A stretch of DNA of 64,000 bases from Sciurus carolinensis (GCF_902686445.1 NC_062220.1:90582143-90646142); one strand, 5' to 3'. Counted from the first letter of the stretch, positions 46,136-58,185 are shown. Translations and numbers: made by a program. Notes: a model not told the origin generated them from the sequence alone.

Positions 46136-49100
46136 AGACTGATTAAAAGTTTTAAATGTCTGCCATTCAGTATGTCATGACACTGTACTTCCCAGCACCA
46201 TTCATTATAACTCACATTGAAAGTTTAGGAAAATATTTCTTTATAAATAACAAAGTAATGTGCCTGCATATCATGTCTTCTGATTTCTACAGAAAGGTAC
46301 AAATTAAAAGTGAAAGAATGCCCATGTAGATGGCAAGATGATATTCTCAGTGGGCTGCAGGGCCACAGAAGATCCTTAGAATGCTGCTCAGGCTCCCTCT
46401 CATCCTTCTTTAATGCCCTAAGGATAGGGGTTAAATGTCACCTCCATCACCACTTGGCACAGCACCTGGCACATAGTCCAGATTCCTGAAGGACCTGTTG
46501 ACCCAATGAAGTGTACCCCAGGGATGTGATTGACGCTATTTGCCAATGAAACTTACTGGTACACTTTCCATCTTCAGCAATCTAGATGGGTATATATTAC
46601 AGAAAATATGCAATCTCTCTGATCCTATTCTAAGTCATTTGACAAACATTAGTTTCCTTAATTGCTAGTGTAGGTGAATAAAATGAGGCCTGTTCTGACT
46701 ACCTGGGGAGAGAAACTGAGGCAAGAAGGAGAATTCATGTACACTAAGTATTCAGTATCAGGGAAAACAATTTATATCTCTTCCAACAGTATCCCTATTG
46801 AATCCGTGACAAGTTTTCAACACTTAAAATATCCCTAAGTTGAACGTGATTTTGATGAAAACTGAAGGTGTTAAATTCTGGTCTGCTGTAATAGACCAAA
46901 ATATATTATATGAGTAAGAAAAATTCATTTGACAACTGAGTCAGACCAATTCTCCACAGGACTCTTAAGAAAAGTTGTGTTTGAAAACTGAGAGAAGTAT
47001 TTCAGAAACAAATCTCCTTTTACTCAAGTGTGGCTGGCATCTGGCAATTAATGTAAATGGCAGGCAGGTCTTATGGCATCATGATCAAATTAGATACGAG
47101 CCGGCCCTACTGTGTGGTTCCTTTCTCAATGATCACTTTCCAGCAGGTGGCTCTGCTCACCTCTGAAATAGCTGATACACGTGCCATCAGTCATATGGTA
47201 CCCAAAGAGATACCACTCAAAACGAGCAGACATGGAAAGCAAACATACAGATAACAGACAACGCAGCAACAGGAGGCAGGCTTTTCCATTGCAATCGGAT
47301 TCCCTAATGTTTTCAGGGTGAAATTATTGGTATAGAATAAATAAGAAAAAAAAATAGGCACTGTTGGTCTACACTATTAACTGGTCATTCTAACAAGTTC
47401 CAATGATGTCATGGATACAAAGGACTCATTTTCAAGTCTTAGATTTAGCATCCTTGGCACCCCCAGGCAACGAGGCTAGCAGAATCCAAACTTCATTTTC
47501 CATTTGCTTTCCATTTCAAATTATGAGTCATGATGTGAGTCACTATGAAAATGGCCAATGGCAAGCAGCTCAACAGTTAGGGTGCAGCAGAGTCCTCAAG
47601 ACCCAGAAATGACATTCCTTCTAACAGGAAGCTGATTCTGTCCCACTCTGAACCTCTGTAGAGACTCAAAGAAATACACTTGATTTCTTTATTATTTACA
47701 TTCTTGAATAATGATACTATGGGTTCTGTAGTTAATACTGCATTGGTCTAGTTATTCCTTGATATAATTTTCTGAATACATACTTAAACTACCACAAACA
47801 AAGAGAAAAAGAAAAAGAAACAGGGAATTGACAGACTGGGGGGATAAAAAGCAACCAAAATACCATATGATCTTTCCATTATGTTCAGTACCAGAACAAT
47901 AGAAAGGAACCTTCAGGCACATCTAAGGACTCACAAGTGTTTCCATAGTAACTTTCTGAAAATTTTAGTCAAAGAAGTACTCTAGCTGACAGAAATTTTC
48001 AATTAATACTAAAAACTCAAAAATGAGGAAAACATGTCAATGACATACACATGAAACTAGCAAAGTTTATTGTCAAATAAAATTGTTGCTAAACTAGAGG
48101 TGAAACTTGATGCAAATGTGGAAAAACACTGTTTAAGAGTAAGTTGATTATAACACTTCACTTATAATCACCTAGACTGAAAGTCTCCTATTCAATAAAA
48201 ACTGAGTACCGATGGAGGAAGTGAGTAAAAATAAACTGAATTTCTCAACATCTGCAATGGCATATCACTATATACTCTTCCCTATATACATTTATAGAGA
48301 TTTGTAATTAAATAAAAAGCCTTAAAGGTATTTCTGGTAAAATAAAATTAGGAATTATGAAAAGAGGCCATAAACAAAGTTAAAAGCATAAGACCAACTG
48401 GGGTGGAGTAGAAATTGCAAGGTATTTTGACAACTGAAGAATTATCATCCTCAATATATAAAAATAATTATGTTTCATTGATATGAATGTAAACATTCTC
48501 ATGGAAAAAATAAAGGAGGAAATAGTAAACAGAAATAGGACTATTCCTATACTTCCAATTGAGAGAGAAAATTGCTTTTAAAATATCAATAGAGAAATCT
48601 GATAATATGTACCAAGAACTCCAAAAATTTTCATCTACCTTGACAGAGGAATTTCATATTTAGGAATTTATACCAGATAAATAATGTGAAGTATGCTCAG
48701 AGACTTTTGAATATGTAGGTGCTTAACAATGTTATATGTAACAATGAACTGGAAATCTAATGCTGAATAATAAAGGTTTTAACTTTGGCACTGTAGATGA
48801 TGCAGTCATTTAAGCCAGAATATGCAGTATCAGGATTAAAATACTCAAAATAGAAAAAAATCAGAATACAAGACCATATTCTACTATGATCCCAACTTGT
48901 GGGGAAAACTTTTACTTACATATATACATAGTTAAATGAATTAAAAGAATAACTTTATTTTTAAAATCCTGAGGACCTGTAGCCTAAACACATGGTATTC
49001 TTACATCAGAAAATAAGTGTTGAAACGTATTAAATATTGAATGGAAATTGATCAATACAGATCAGACTTACAAATTGCTATACCACACATCTTGGTTGGG

Positions 49101-49534
49101 AATAATGATATTTAGCCCTAAAAGCTATAAAAATTTTTGATTTAACATTTCCTAACAACTATGGATTCTGGCCTACGTGGTTTTGTAAATTAGGTTAATT
49201 AATAAGACCAAGACTTTAGATCCAATTCCATTTCCAATCAGTTTAATGACAATTTATGTTCAAATGCTACATATTCTTGAAATTTGTTCTTGAAATTAGT
49301 GTCCTCGAGGAGGAAACAGAAAAACAGAAAGCAATGAGAAACACAGCCTGGGATTATCTAATCAAACTGACCACCAAAACAAATGCAAATGGGATTTCTC
49401 ATTAACATCAGTCAAACAGTCAACAGCATGACCAGGAGACTGAAAATGTTATAAAACATTAGCTTTAAGTTGGTATTTTTACCACTTGCATCTTGACTTT
49501 GTTTTACAATTGCTAACCTTCTTTTCTAAAGTAT

Positions 49535-49740
49535 TTAAATAACAGCTACCATTTATCGGGCACTAACCACGTGCAGGCTCTGTTCTTAGTGCTTTGCACA
49601 TGTTATCTCTATGTGCATCAACTCTGCCATGTTCATTATCATCCCCAAAATGGACTCTAAAAGAATCTAGATCAATTTGCCAAAGAACCTTGCAAGTCAG
49701 GATTCAATTCTCCATGTGCCCACTAACTGAAATTTGCCTT
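49535..49740 (-). mobile_element. MIR SINE fragment
   Basis: TACCATTTATCGGGCACTAA, GTTCTTAGTGCTTTGCACAT and ATTATCATCCCCAAAATGG match reversed MIR. Confidence 0.7.
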
Positions 49741-50507
49741 GGTAACCAAGCAATCCTTCCATAAAATACCCATAACACAGGCTCTGCACCTGGATCCCCT
49801 CCTTTCTCCTTGCTCCCATTTGTAATGTCTCCTTCAAGTTCACTCAGGGGTCCTTCAAGTCCTGACTACACAAGGCCTTGCCCAAGGCCTAAGTAGGGTG
49901 GAGGGTAAAGTCCTTCTATGATGCTAAACTAGCTTAACACATCTTTATCTGCAAATACATTTTAAAAATTTGAGCTATTTAGCTGTCCTTTCTAAAAGGA
50001 CCATTTTTCCTGGGAAAAGAAACTGTCTAATATTTTCCCAGGTGATTAGTCTCAGAAGTTAATTTTAGTAAGCCAGATCATTGCAAACAAATTATTTTGA
50101 AGTACCTCTTTAAACTCTGCCTTTCCAGACCTTGGATTTTCAAGTGTAATTGATTATGAGAGTGTGCTTCTTTTGAGATGATGCAGAAGCTGCCATAGCT
50201 GCTTGCAATGCCTGCCAACATGAGGATTTAAATGTTCACAGCATTTGAATGGACTGTGAGACCTCCAACACTTAAAATACGGAAGAGGTGCAACATCTGT
50301 CCCAAATCAGAAGGGTCCAATTATGTCCTAGAAGCACCATAAATACAAGCCCTTTGCCTCTCCTAAGTGAGCATCCATGTGGACAGGATTTTGTGGGCAA
50401 GTCACATTGTTGGGTGTTTAAATAACTCTAGCTGTGAGGCTGCTCCTCTCCTACACTGGAAGCAGACCCTTGTATGGGGATCAAGATCGCTAGAAATGCT
50501 CTTGCAC

Positions 50508-50841
50508 TACTGTGGTTTCAAAGTGTCCCCCAAATTTCACAAGTTGAAAATTTAATCCCTAAATTTAGACATTTATTGGAGGTGGGGTCTTTGGGAGGTA
50601 ATTAGGATTAGAAATGGTCATGAGGTTGGGGCCTCCATGATGGCATGAGTGGCTTTATAGAAAGAAGAAGAGAAGCTAAGCTTGGTCTGCCTCACCACCA
50701 CGTGATGTCCTCTACTACGCAGATGCCAAGAGTATGTTCTTGAACTTCCTAGTCTCCAGAACTGTGAAATGTATTTTTTTTCTTTATAATTTTCCAGGCT
50801 CAGGTATTTTGTTATAACAACAGAAAATGGACTAAGACATC
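50508..50841 (+). mobile_element. MaLR-like solo LTR
   Basis: GTGGTTTCAAAGTGTCCCCC, AAGTTGAAAATTTAATCCCT, TCTCCAGAACTGTGAAATGT, AGGTATTTTGTTATAACAAC and a terminal AAAATGGACTAAGACA follow the classic MaLR LTR from start to end. No internal region adjoins it. Confidence 0.85.
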
Positions 50842-51044
50842 CACCATTCCACCCTGCTTTTCACATGTCGTGCTGACATTGGGAGAATAAAATTCTGGGT
50901 GGGCGTTTAAGGTTAAAGCCCTCCTTGACTGCTAAGGGTCTGGGGCTCAGGGTTAGTGGGGGCTGTTGACAAGTGCAAGTTCTTGACTGAAGTTCTATGC
51001 TTCCTATGCAAGCAATATCTCTGCCCCTCTACCACAAGACCATG

Positions 51045-51145
51045 ACTTTGAGGATAATGAGCTCTATTACTTATCTCTATACCCTCAGAACTGGACATAG
51101 AGCCTGGAAAACAGTAGGCACACAATAGATGTCAGCAAAAACTAT
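51045..51145 (+). mobile_element. L2 3'-end fragment (tentative)
   Basis: ATACCCTCAGAACTGGACAT, AGAGCCTGGAAAACAGTAGG and CACACAATAGATGTCAG. Confidence 0.5.
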
Positions 51146-52009
51146 TGTTGAAGACTTGCCTCTGCAAAGCCCACTGGGGTCAGGCCCTTTACTGAGCTCC
51201 AAGAACTACCCATGTCTGTATCTCTGGCTGGAACTGGGTCTCACAGCTTTACCGCCCTCATGTCAGGTTTGGCTACCTGTGTATACAGTGCCTTTCTACC
51301 TAAGATACAGGCTGCTCATGTAGCACATGCTGATCAAGAAGTTCATCCATTCACACACGCATTTATTCATTAAGCTTCAAAGAAACACATGAATTTCCAT
51401 CTTTGTGTAAAGTACCACAAGACACTAGATATGTTTTTTTCTGGCCTGAACTTTGATGATGTTTACTCCAGGAAATCTGTTTGCTTACAAGTCACACCAT
51501 CTCAGAAAAACAGTTCTACAGTAGGAGTGATGAGTGAACAGAAATTATGAATTTGAAAGAAAGATAAAAATGCACATAAGGAGAGAAAGGCTCCTTATGT
51601 CCCAGTATAATGACAAAGGTGGTTATTGGTTGGGCTTTGCTTAGGTAAAAGAAGAAGTAAGGCTTCACTGGTGTGCCCCATAAAATAAGTATGGCAAAAT
51701 GGTCTAGCCGAAGCCAAGGAATAATAATACCTGTCCCCCACTGAGTCTTCATGCCAGGAAAAGAAGTTTAGTCACATCACAAAGGGTACAATAGCAGGAG
51801 GCTTGGAGGCCTGCCACATTTTACCATGCAAGGAGTTTCATATAATTAAGATGAAAGGACAGGGGAGCCTAATATTCAGCAATTTCAGAATCCTGAGCAA
51901 TTGTGCTTTTTTGGTGTCACCCATAGTCAGGGAAGACAACAGTTACTTCATGAGTGGGCACTGAGTTGGTTTAGGTTTCCTGGAAGATTCTTCCCCCATA
52001 GCATGTTAC

Positions 52010-52188
52010 CTTTGGGCACCTTGGCCCTCCATCTCTCCCGATTGATGTGCACCACCTCAGTCCAAGTGGCTTTAAAGCTCTTATAGTCAACAGGGATAAC
52101 GGAATTGTTGATGGGGGCACTGCCTTCGGACCCAGAGCTCTTGACACCGGATCGCTGCTTTGCATCTGATGAGCTGATGCTGTTCAAA
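52010..52188 (-). CDS. PDE1C: PDE1C exon: Ser-rich linker and WTEVVHINRERW segment
   Basis: This 179-nt exon starts with one base completing a Ser codon split after AG. It continues L-N-S-I-S-S-S-D-A-K, a Ser/Gly-rich stretch (SSGSEGSAPINNS), then V-D-Y-K-S-F-K-A-T-W and W-T-E-V-V-H-I-N-R-E-R-W, ending A-K-V-P-K plus one base. The second half is the conserved block that follows the catalytic core in PDE1 enzymes; the first half is a low-complexity linker. The acceptor is ctccag and the donor is gtaaca in phase 1. Relative to the PDE1C proteins I remember there is one extra Gln codon (AKQRSG rather than AKRSG); this comparison is from memory. The overlapping plus-strand open frame at 52105-52323 is a shadow of this exon. 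Confidence 0.95.
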
Positions 52189-53169
52189 CTGGAGGACAAA
52201 AAGGAAAAAAAAAGTGTATCAGAAGAGGAATGTTCCTGTTTGAAAAATGTATGCAATGAGAAAGCCCAAGAGAAAAGCAATTCGCACTTTTCAATACATG
52301 GTCATGGAATTCCTGGGTCCTGAAAATACATTCCTGGAAATATATATTCTAAATATGAAAGGTGGGAAATTCTAAATTTTCAGCAGGAAAAATATCAACA
52401 CTGCACCCTCAGGAGTCTTAATATTCCTCCTGTTCTTCTGTGTTGAGCAATCCTTTCTTTTTTCCCATTCCTAGAATCCACCTACATGCATTTTCCATTC
52501 TATTCTCTGATGTTAATGAATTTGAACTCGGAAGTCTACTTGTTCAAAGTTTACCCACCTGCTTCTACACTGACTGTTTTTCCAAGTTACTTAGCACTTT
52601 CGTCTTCTTTCTCTCCAGCTCCTCCCTCCTCCTGGACTCAGGGTCCCTTTGATCTTAGTTTCCTAAGTCTAGGAAGAGTGATTATTTCCTTCTGTGCCTT
52701 GGAGATGGTAGAGAGACACAGGCAGCTTGGAGATTGTGGAGGATGAGGTTGTGCAAAAGGTTTTACTTTAAATAAATACTACTTTATTCTTTGAACATGG
52801 GTGATTGAGCAAATATCAGAAAACCATCCTAACGAAGTATCTCCTACTCCTCAGTGGCTAAGGCAGTGATTGACATGAATGCAGATCCACTAAATGACAA
52901 TGAAAGCCGACTGGATTAGCAGAATCAATTTCAGCCAGTGCTTGAAGAGCTGTGGGACTGTGAAGACTTGGCCAGAGGCTTCTGTCCTCTTTGTTAGCAA
53001 CCTCAATAGTGGGTCATCCATCCTGAGTATCCCTGGGGTCCCCTGTCCTAATGTTCCTCTTGCTTTCCCTTCTCCCTATTAACTTCTTTTCCTGATCTTT
53101 CCTTTTCTTTTTCCTATGCACTCCAAGTTCTTTCTCCTTTATGATGAAAACCAGGTTTTGCATGGATGA

Positions 53170-53360
53170 GGAAAATTGTCATTATATTAGTAATAGCAGT
53201 AGTAACTGTAGCAACAGTGGTAGTAGAAATACTAGCAATAGTAGTGGTGGAGGTATTAGTAGTTTTCATTCACGTCATAATGGTGGTAGTAGTAATGGTA
53301 GTAGTGGTGGTAGTAATAGGTAGAGTACTTATAGGAGCAGCAGCAGTTGCACTGCCAATA
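53170..53360. repeat. degenerate trinucleotide (GTA/GTG/GCA)n repeat
   Basis: About 190 bp in three-base period (AGTAATAGCAGTAGTAACTG and so on). It generates spurious Ser/Asn/Gly and Val/Ile open frames in two phases. Confidence 0.92.
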
Positions 53361-53394
53361 AAGACTAATTGCTAGCTTTAATGCAGTTAGCACT

Positions 53395-53600
53395 TCCTCT
53401 GTGCCTCTATTCTAAGCAGTTATATAATGAATAACTGATTTGATCTTCCCAGTAACCTATGAGTGTTATAATCCATACTTTCACAGATGAGCAAACTGAG
53501 GAACCCGCCTGAGACCGCACAGGTAATAAGGGATGGAGTCTGGATTCTAACACCAGCACTCTGACTCCAGAGCCTGAGCGCTCTCCTATTCTACACTCTT
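53395..53600 (-). mobile_element. MIR SINE, nearly complete
   Basis: CTGTGCCTCTATTCTAAGCA, ACAGATGAGCAAACTGAGGA, CGCACAGGTAATAAGGGATG and CTGACTCCAGAGCCTGAGCG match reversed MIR end to end. Confidence 0.87.
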
Positions 53601-54061
53601 CTCCAATTGGAACAATAGTGCTGAAGCAGAAGGTGATTACAAATATTTAGTGGTTTTTTTTTTTTTCTCTACTTTATCGTCTTCCTGAACCCATAGATAA
53701 AAGTCAGTTTCAGTTCTAGTAAGAACTCTGATCAGTGGTACTATCATTTTGGAGAATCAGGAGCAAGATTTTCTGGGAACAGCAGGTTCAAGTTCAGTCC
53801 TGCCATGAGCAAAGACCAAGAGAGAACAGGGGTTGGGGCACCAGGGACCTGCCAGTCACAATTTGGATGTGGGTTACCTCTTCCAGGCCAGACTGGAGAG
53901 TGCAGAGAGCATAGTTTCAACTTCCCTGAGGAAAGAAGCAGCAGATCTCTCATAAGAAGGAGGTGAGGCAAGCATCATTGTGAAACACCCCTGCCATCCC
54001 ACCAACAGAAGTCTGTCCTTGTGGACAGGCTGACCCCCAGCCCTCAAACATCTCCACTGAC

Positions 54062-54182
54062 CTCGAGCGCCTTTGTCCTGTCCCACCGGTTTGGGAGGTT
54101 TCATCAATTAACGGACTCACAATCTTTTCGGTCATGTCCGTGAGCACAGTGAAGGTGGGTTCCACAATGAAATCAATAAAAC
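54062..54182 (-). CDS. PDE1C: PDE1C exon: end of catalytic domain (FIDFIVEPTF)
   Basis: This 121-nt exon starts with two bases completing the split Gly codon, then F-I-D-F-I-V-E-P-T-F and T-E-K-I-V-S-P-L-I-D-E, and ends with a Gly/Thr/Arg-rich stretch (TGGTGQRRS). The Phe codon at 54178-54180 corresponds in the family to the conserved Phe that clamps the purine ring opposite the invariant Gln. The segment closes the catalytic domain and begins the flexible linker. The acceptor is ctctgcag and the donor is gtcagt, in phase 2. It lies 2.97 kb downstream of the previous exon, and the two together restore the S-Q-V-G-F-I-D motif typical of the superfamily. No frameshift or stop is present, so it looks functional. 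Confidence 0.95.
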
Positions 54183-55615
54183 CTGCAGAGAAACAGCAAT
54201 GCCTCAGAGGAAATACAGAGGAAATGGGCTGTTCCACATTTTCCAGTGGAAACTGATGCATCTTTTCTTTCTTCTAGAATTCATCTACACAGAAGCTCCC
54301 GATCAGAGCAAGAGTCGGTGGGTCTTATTCATTTAATAGATTCCTTGATTTGAATGCCATGAGTCAGTTCCATGTCTCCTTCCTAACGCTGTGACTTTTC
54401 AATAAGAAATTCAATTAAGTACTTAAAAAATACATATTCAACACCTGCTATGTAATAAGCAGTGTGATAGGAATTGTGTAAAGGACTGAGAAGAATAACA
54501 CCATCTACCTGCCCACAAGGAATTTGTAGGGAGGTTAAATGAGCACCAAAATGACCCCAGGGAGCACTTGGAGAGCCAAAGGAGGAGGACAGATGAATAC
54601 CCTTGAGAAGGGAAGAGAGAGAGAGGCACTGCCCTCCACTGAGAGACCTGTGAACAGCTTTATGAGGCTGTGATGTTCGAGCTGAGTCCTTAAGAATGGG
54701 TGGAGAGAAAGATGCATCCATTCACTCTGGGTGGAGGGGTGGAATTAGTGAAGTGGCAGATGGGTCAGAATGCAGGAGGTGTCTGAGCAGTGACTGGGGC
54801 TTAAGGTCTGTTTTGGACTTTATAAAAGAAAACTCAGAGGGCAGATCACCCACAGCTCAGAAAGAGGGGGTTCCGAGGGAGCTGGGACTTAGTGGGGCAT
54901 TGGAAGCCCCTAAAGATGTTTGGGAAATATTGTAAGAAAATTTTTAAAATGTTCTTTGGGAAAGTTAATATGGCAAGATGTATGGGAAGAGAGTGAGTCA
55001 TGTGAAAGTTGGGAAGAAACTAAATATCAACCAAAGAATACTTGCACACCCCTCTCTGAAGTGGGTATCTGGAAGTGCCTATTTGGTTTTCACAATGACT
55101 GAGGTTGGGGTGATACCAGCCTTTGATGCTCAGCAGTGAAGGATGCTAAAATTTCCTACCATGCAATTGACAAAACAGGAATTGACCCAACCATGTACCA
55201 ATAGTATCCTGATAAAGAAAGACTGAGAGTCAAATTTGTGTTATAGTTACAGTACAATTTTGAGCTCAAACTCAAAATGTGATGGTACCTTTGCGACTTT
55301 GTCCCCCAAGTTGAATGCAACATGTCCCAACCTGAGCTCACACATTAGCTTTTCCTCCAACCTTGTAAATGGGATCAAGGCCCAACCACTTTCTCTAGAC
55401 TCCTGCCATTCCCTGAACTTTGTATTCAGCCAAATCCTTCACACTTTGAATGCCATCTTTCTTCTGGAGAGTCCCTGTCACCAACTCAGGTCTGACATGC
55501 ATCATCTCTTCCTCCCAGTCCTGCAGGAGGCATCCAACTGGTTTCCTCACTGCTATTCTTAATCAAAACCCTCCAACTCATCCTCTATGCTACGGGTGGA
55601 GAAATGTTTCTAAAT

Positions 55616-55830
55616 AGGGGTCAGCAAACTTTTTCTGCAAAAGACCAAATGGCTACTTGAGGCTTTGTAGGCCACATCATCTCTATCAAAACCACTCAAC
55701 TCTGCTGCCTGTAGTGCAAAATCACAGGCAATGTGCGAATGAAGGGGCTTAGCTGTGTTATAATAAAACTTCATTTACAAAAACAGGTGGTGGGTCCAAT
55801 TAAGCCCACAGGCTAAAATCAGAATTTATG
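55616..55830 (-). mobile_element. hAT-type MER element (partial)
   Basis: GGGGTCAGCAAACTTTTTCT, TGAGGCTTTGTAGGCCACAT, TAATAAAACTTCATTTACAA and AAAACAGGTGGTGGGTCC. Opposite orientation to the copy at 38.70 kb. Confidence 0.85.
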
Positions 55831-55984
55831 TCTTATTTAACCTTACATTAAATTATTTAGGTAGATCCTCATTCCCTATAAGAAAGTGTAAGCATGTGCT
55901 ATTCTTAACACAAAATAAAATCTGGGCTTCATGTTCTTTCCAGACATGTCTTTCACTGCATCCTCCTCCCTGCCCACTGCGCCC

Positions 55985-56350
55985 ACCATATGGAGCTATT
56001 TAGAATTCACTGACCACATGAGGCAGGTTTGAATTTCTCTTCTCTGTATATGCTGTATCTCCTGCCTGGAATGTCCTTCCACCCAACCCTAACCCATCTC
56101 TAATATGATTCACTATGTGCCTAGACAATGCCTGCTGATTTTCTAAGACTCAGCTCAAATATTTCTCTCCAGTAAGTCTAGAATGACCACCTGGGTCTAA
56201 GGGTTCCCACACTCTGTTTTGTCTTGCAGTATACTACATTCAGAATTTTACCTTAACATATTAATGCTCTGACAGATTTTTGTTTTTGTAACATCTCGCC
56301 ACTCCCCCAAACTGGTTTAATATCTTGGAGGATAGATACCATATATAATT
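55985..56350 (+). mobile_element. L2 3'-end fragment
   Basis: CTCCTGCCTGGAATGTCCTT, CTAAGACTCAGCTCAAATAT, CTCTCCAGTAAGTCTAGAAT and CTTGGAGGATAGATACCATA in L2 order. Confidence 0.75.
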
Positions 56351-56664
56351 TGTCTTTGAGTTGATAATGTCTATTTTATCATGCATAGTACTGTGCAATA
56401 CTTGACAGGGATTCAAGCTATATTATGAAAAAAAAATGAACAGGGACTCAAAATGCAAGGAGAAAAATCAACAAATGCTTATTAATTTTAGTTTTTGAAT
56501 GATTTCACTCTTCAAGATGGAGATCACTGATGATATTTAATTTATGTATGACATTTAATTTATGTATGGCACTGCTACCCTCTCCCATAGCTGAATAGTT
56601 TTGTAATGCACAAAATGTCATCCGTAGTACAAAAGTTATCCTTACCAAAAAGTAATGTTCTTAA

Positions 56665-56722
56665 AAAAATAAAAAGAAGAAGAAGAAAGAAGGAAGGAAG
56701 AAAGAAAAGAAAGAAGGCAGGA
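56665..56722. repeat. GA-rich (GAAA/GAAG) simple repeat
   Basis: Purine-only tract AAGAAGAAGAAGAAAGAAGG and following. Confidence 0.9.
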
Positions 56723-57155
56723 AAATATTTGAAGAGCCATTCCTGGAAGTAGGGTCATCCAAAAATGGGTCTGTCCTGAACACTGAGCTAGCAGTAGGAG
56801 CATCAGTGAGGAGATACGCCACAGAGCCTTGGAGTATTGTAAGCAGAATGGAGAGGAGGAGGCAGAATGTGCTTCCTGGCAATGATACTTATCATTTCCT
56901 TAGAAAGTTGAAACCCCTTTTCCTCAGGGCAGGGAATATCAAAGATACTATGGTGTCACTGTCTAATCTCCCAGGAATCAGTCATATTCCAAGGAGAGGA
57001 ATGAAGAGGTTCCATCCACTCAAGCAGCCAAAGCCACTGGTACTGCATTACAGAACAGAGCCAGTCTCCTTGCCGAGGAATCAGAATCTCTGAGCAAAGT
57101 CCAGAGACTTCCCAGCTGGTGTGTCCTTTTATCCAAATGGCTGGCAGACACGTAC

Positions 57156-57237
57156 CTACTTGCGACTGGGCAACCATCGTCGACTTCCTATCACACAGAG
57201 GAGAAAAAGGCAGCCCCAGCTCTGCTTCTCTGTCACC
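57156..57237 (-). CDS. PDE1C: PDE1C exon: late catalytic domain, ends at the SQV motif
   Basis: This 82-nt exon encodes 27 codons plus one base. The reading starts G-D-R-E-A-E-L-G-L-P-F and ends K-S-T-M-V-A-Q-S-Q-V. It belongs to the C-terminal third of the class I phosphodiesterase catalytic domain. From family knowledge, the Gln just before V (codon CAA at 57160-57162) is the invariant glutamine that orients the purine of cAMP or cGMP. The acceptor is a pyrimidine run ending tag just above 57237, the exon starts in phase 0, and the donor is gtacgt below 57156. The intron interrupts the Gly codon after Val. The preceding exon, expected to encode the histidine/aspartate metal-site region, was not found up to 64000 and must lie further upstream. 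The extended minus-strand open frame continues 200 nt past the donor, but that part is intron. Confidence 0.95.
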
Positions 57238-57959
57238 CTAGAAAAACAGGAGGTCATGGTAAATGAAAGAACAGTATGTCGAGTGGCCCAGATTTTTATT
57301 TAGCAACCTGCCACTAAGGCCACTGGGTTTTATTTTAATTATTACAATTTCATTATGTAATCAGTCTTTATGGGTCCGGCTCCTCTGCATAAAAGACACC
57401 AAGAAGCCGACACCCTCTGGGGTCCAATCATTACATCCAACTACAAAGGCTGATGCTGTTGCAAAGGCTCATGCTGCTGGATAGCAATAGGTTCCCTGTG
57501 GAGAACAAGGCAACAGGCCATGTGTCCTAGGGCCTGGAGCCAGCACTGCAGTCAGAATTACTGTGTTTTCCTGTGTCTACCTGTGGCCTTTCTCCAGCCA
57601 TCGATCCCCTCCCAGTTGTGGGCAGTGTCCAACTAAAGTTCAAACCGTACTGATTTAGTTTTGTTGGCTAGCGCTACTTAAAGGTACACATAACTGGAGT
57701 AAGTTCTTCTGTGCTCTTAGGCCCAGGGCTCAGTTTACAATAAAAATAGGAAGTAAGTAAGTATCAAGTTAGACAACAATAAAGCATAATTGTCTGACCA
57801 ATGTATTCTTACCAAGAAGCATGACTATAATAAATGAGTGCAGTGGAAAGTCTGTTGATGGAAATGATTTTTAAAAACATGGGTCAGAAGCTCAATATTT
57901 CAGTTACATCTAATGAAAACATGTCACCCTCTTCCAGGAGTGAAGTCACTCTCTTTCAT

Positions 57960-58185
57960 TTACCAGGAAAAAACCTGCTGCAAGAATGGCTACTGGATTG
58001 TGCTTGAATCCTGCCTCTCTCTTGTGAGACATGTGATCCTAGGAGGCTTATTGTCACTTCCTAAATTTCAGTTTTATTCATCTGCTAAATGTGGATTAGT
58101 AATCACTACCTCATAGAGTTATGATGAAGATGAAATGAGAAAAATGTATGAAAATAAATAGAAGGAACTATTTAAATAAATATTG
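57960..58185 (+). mobile_element. MIR SINE
   Basis: GCTTGAATCCTGCCTCTCTC, CAGTTTTATTCATCTGCTAA, ATCACTACCTCATAGAGTTA and TGATGAAGATGAAATGAGA fit MIR in plus orientation. Confidence 0.8.

Larger units (their letters stand above)
44062..52009 (-). other. PDE1C: PDE1C intron, 7.95 kb
   Basis: It contains a MIR split by an L1 tail (44.37-44.77 kb), an ID SINE at 45.53 kb, ATCC-type repeats at 45.96 kb, a hAT-like fragment at 46.03 kb, a MIR at 49.54 kb and a MaLR-like LTR at 50.5 kb. From about 46.5 to 49.5 kb the sequence is AT-rich and no element was recognised. Confidence 0.85.
52189..54061 (-). other. PDE1C: PDE1C intron, 1.87 kb
   Basis: Mostly unique sequence, with a degenerate trinucleotide repeat at 53.17-53.36 kb and a MIR in minus orientation at 53.40-53.60 kb. 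Confidence 0.85.
54183..57155 (-). other. PDE1C: PDE1C intron, 2.97 kb
   Basis: It contains an ancient repeat-like stretch at 54.4-54.8 kb, a hAT-derived fragment at 55.62-55.83 kb, an L2-like fragment at 55.99-56.35 kb and a GA-rich tract at 56.67-56.72 kb. No additional exon is seen. The plus-strand open frames at 54.7-55.5 kb show no recognisable protein. Confidence 0.85.
15940..57237 (-). other. PDE1C: PDE1C gene, 3' portion (six exons, short-tail 3' end)
   Basis: This is the 3' part of the gene for calmodulin-dependent 3',5'-cyclic nucleotide phosphodiesterase 1C, which hydrolyses both cAMP and cGMP in the cytosol and is activated by Ca2+/calmodulin. Five internal exons and one terminal exon were located by translating the minus strand and matching remembered PDE1C sequence. 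Each has a canonical AG acceptor and GT donor, and codon phases match at every junction: phase 1, 2, 1, 1 and 1 for the five introns in transcript order. The calmodulin-binding N-terminal region and most of the catalytic domain lie upstream of the window. Introns measure about 2.97, 1.87, 7.95, 9.69 and 17.13 kb. PDE1A and PDE1B paralogues are unlikely, because the Lys/Glu-rich tail is specific to PDE1C as I recall it. The 3' boundary is inferred from polyadenylation motifs only. Confidence 0.93.

Noticed and set aside
53141..53375. Ser/Asn/Gly-rich and Val/Ile-rich open frames
   Set aside because: Trinucleotide repeat translated in two phases.
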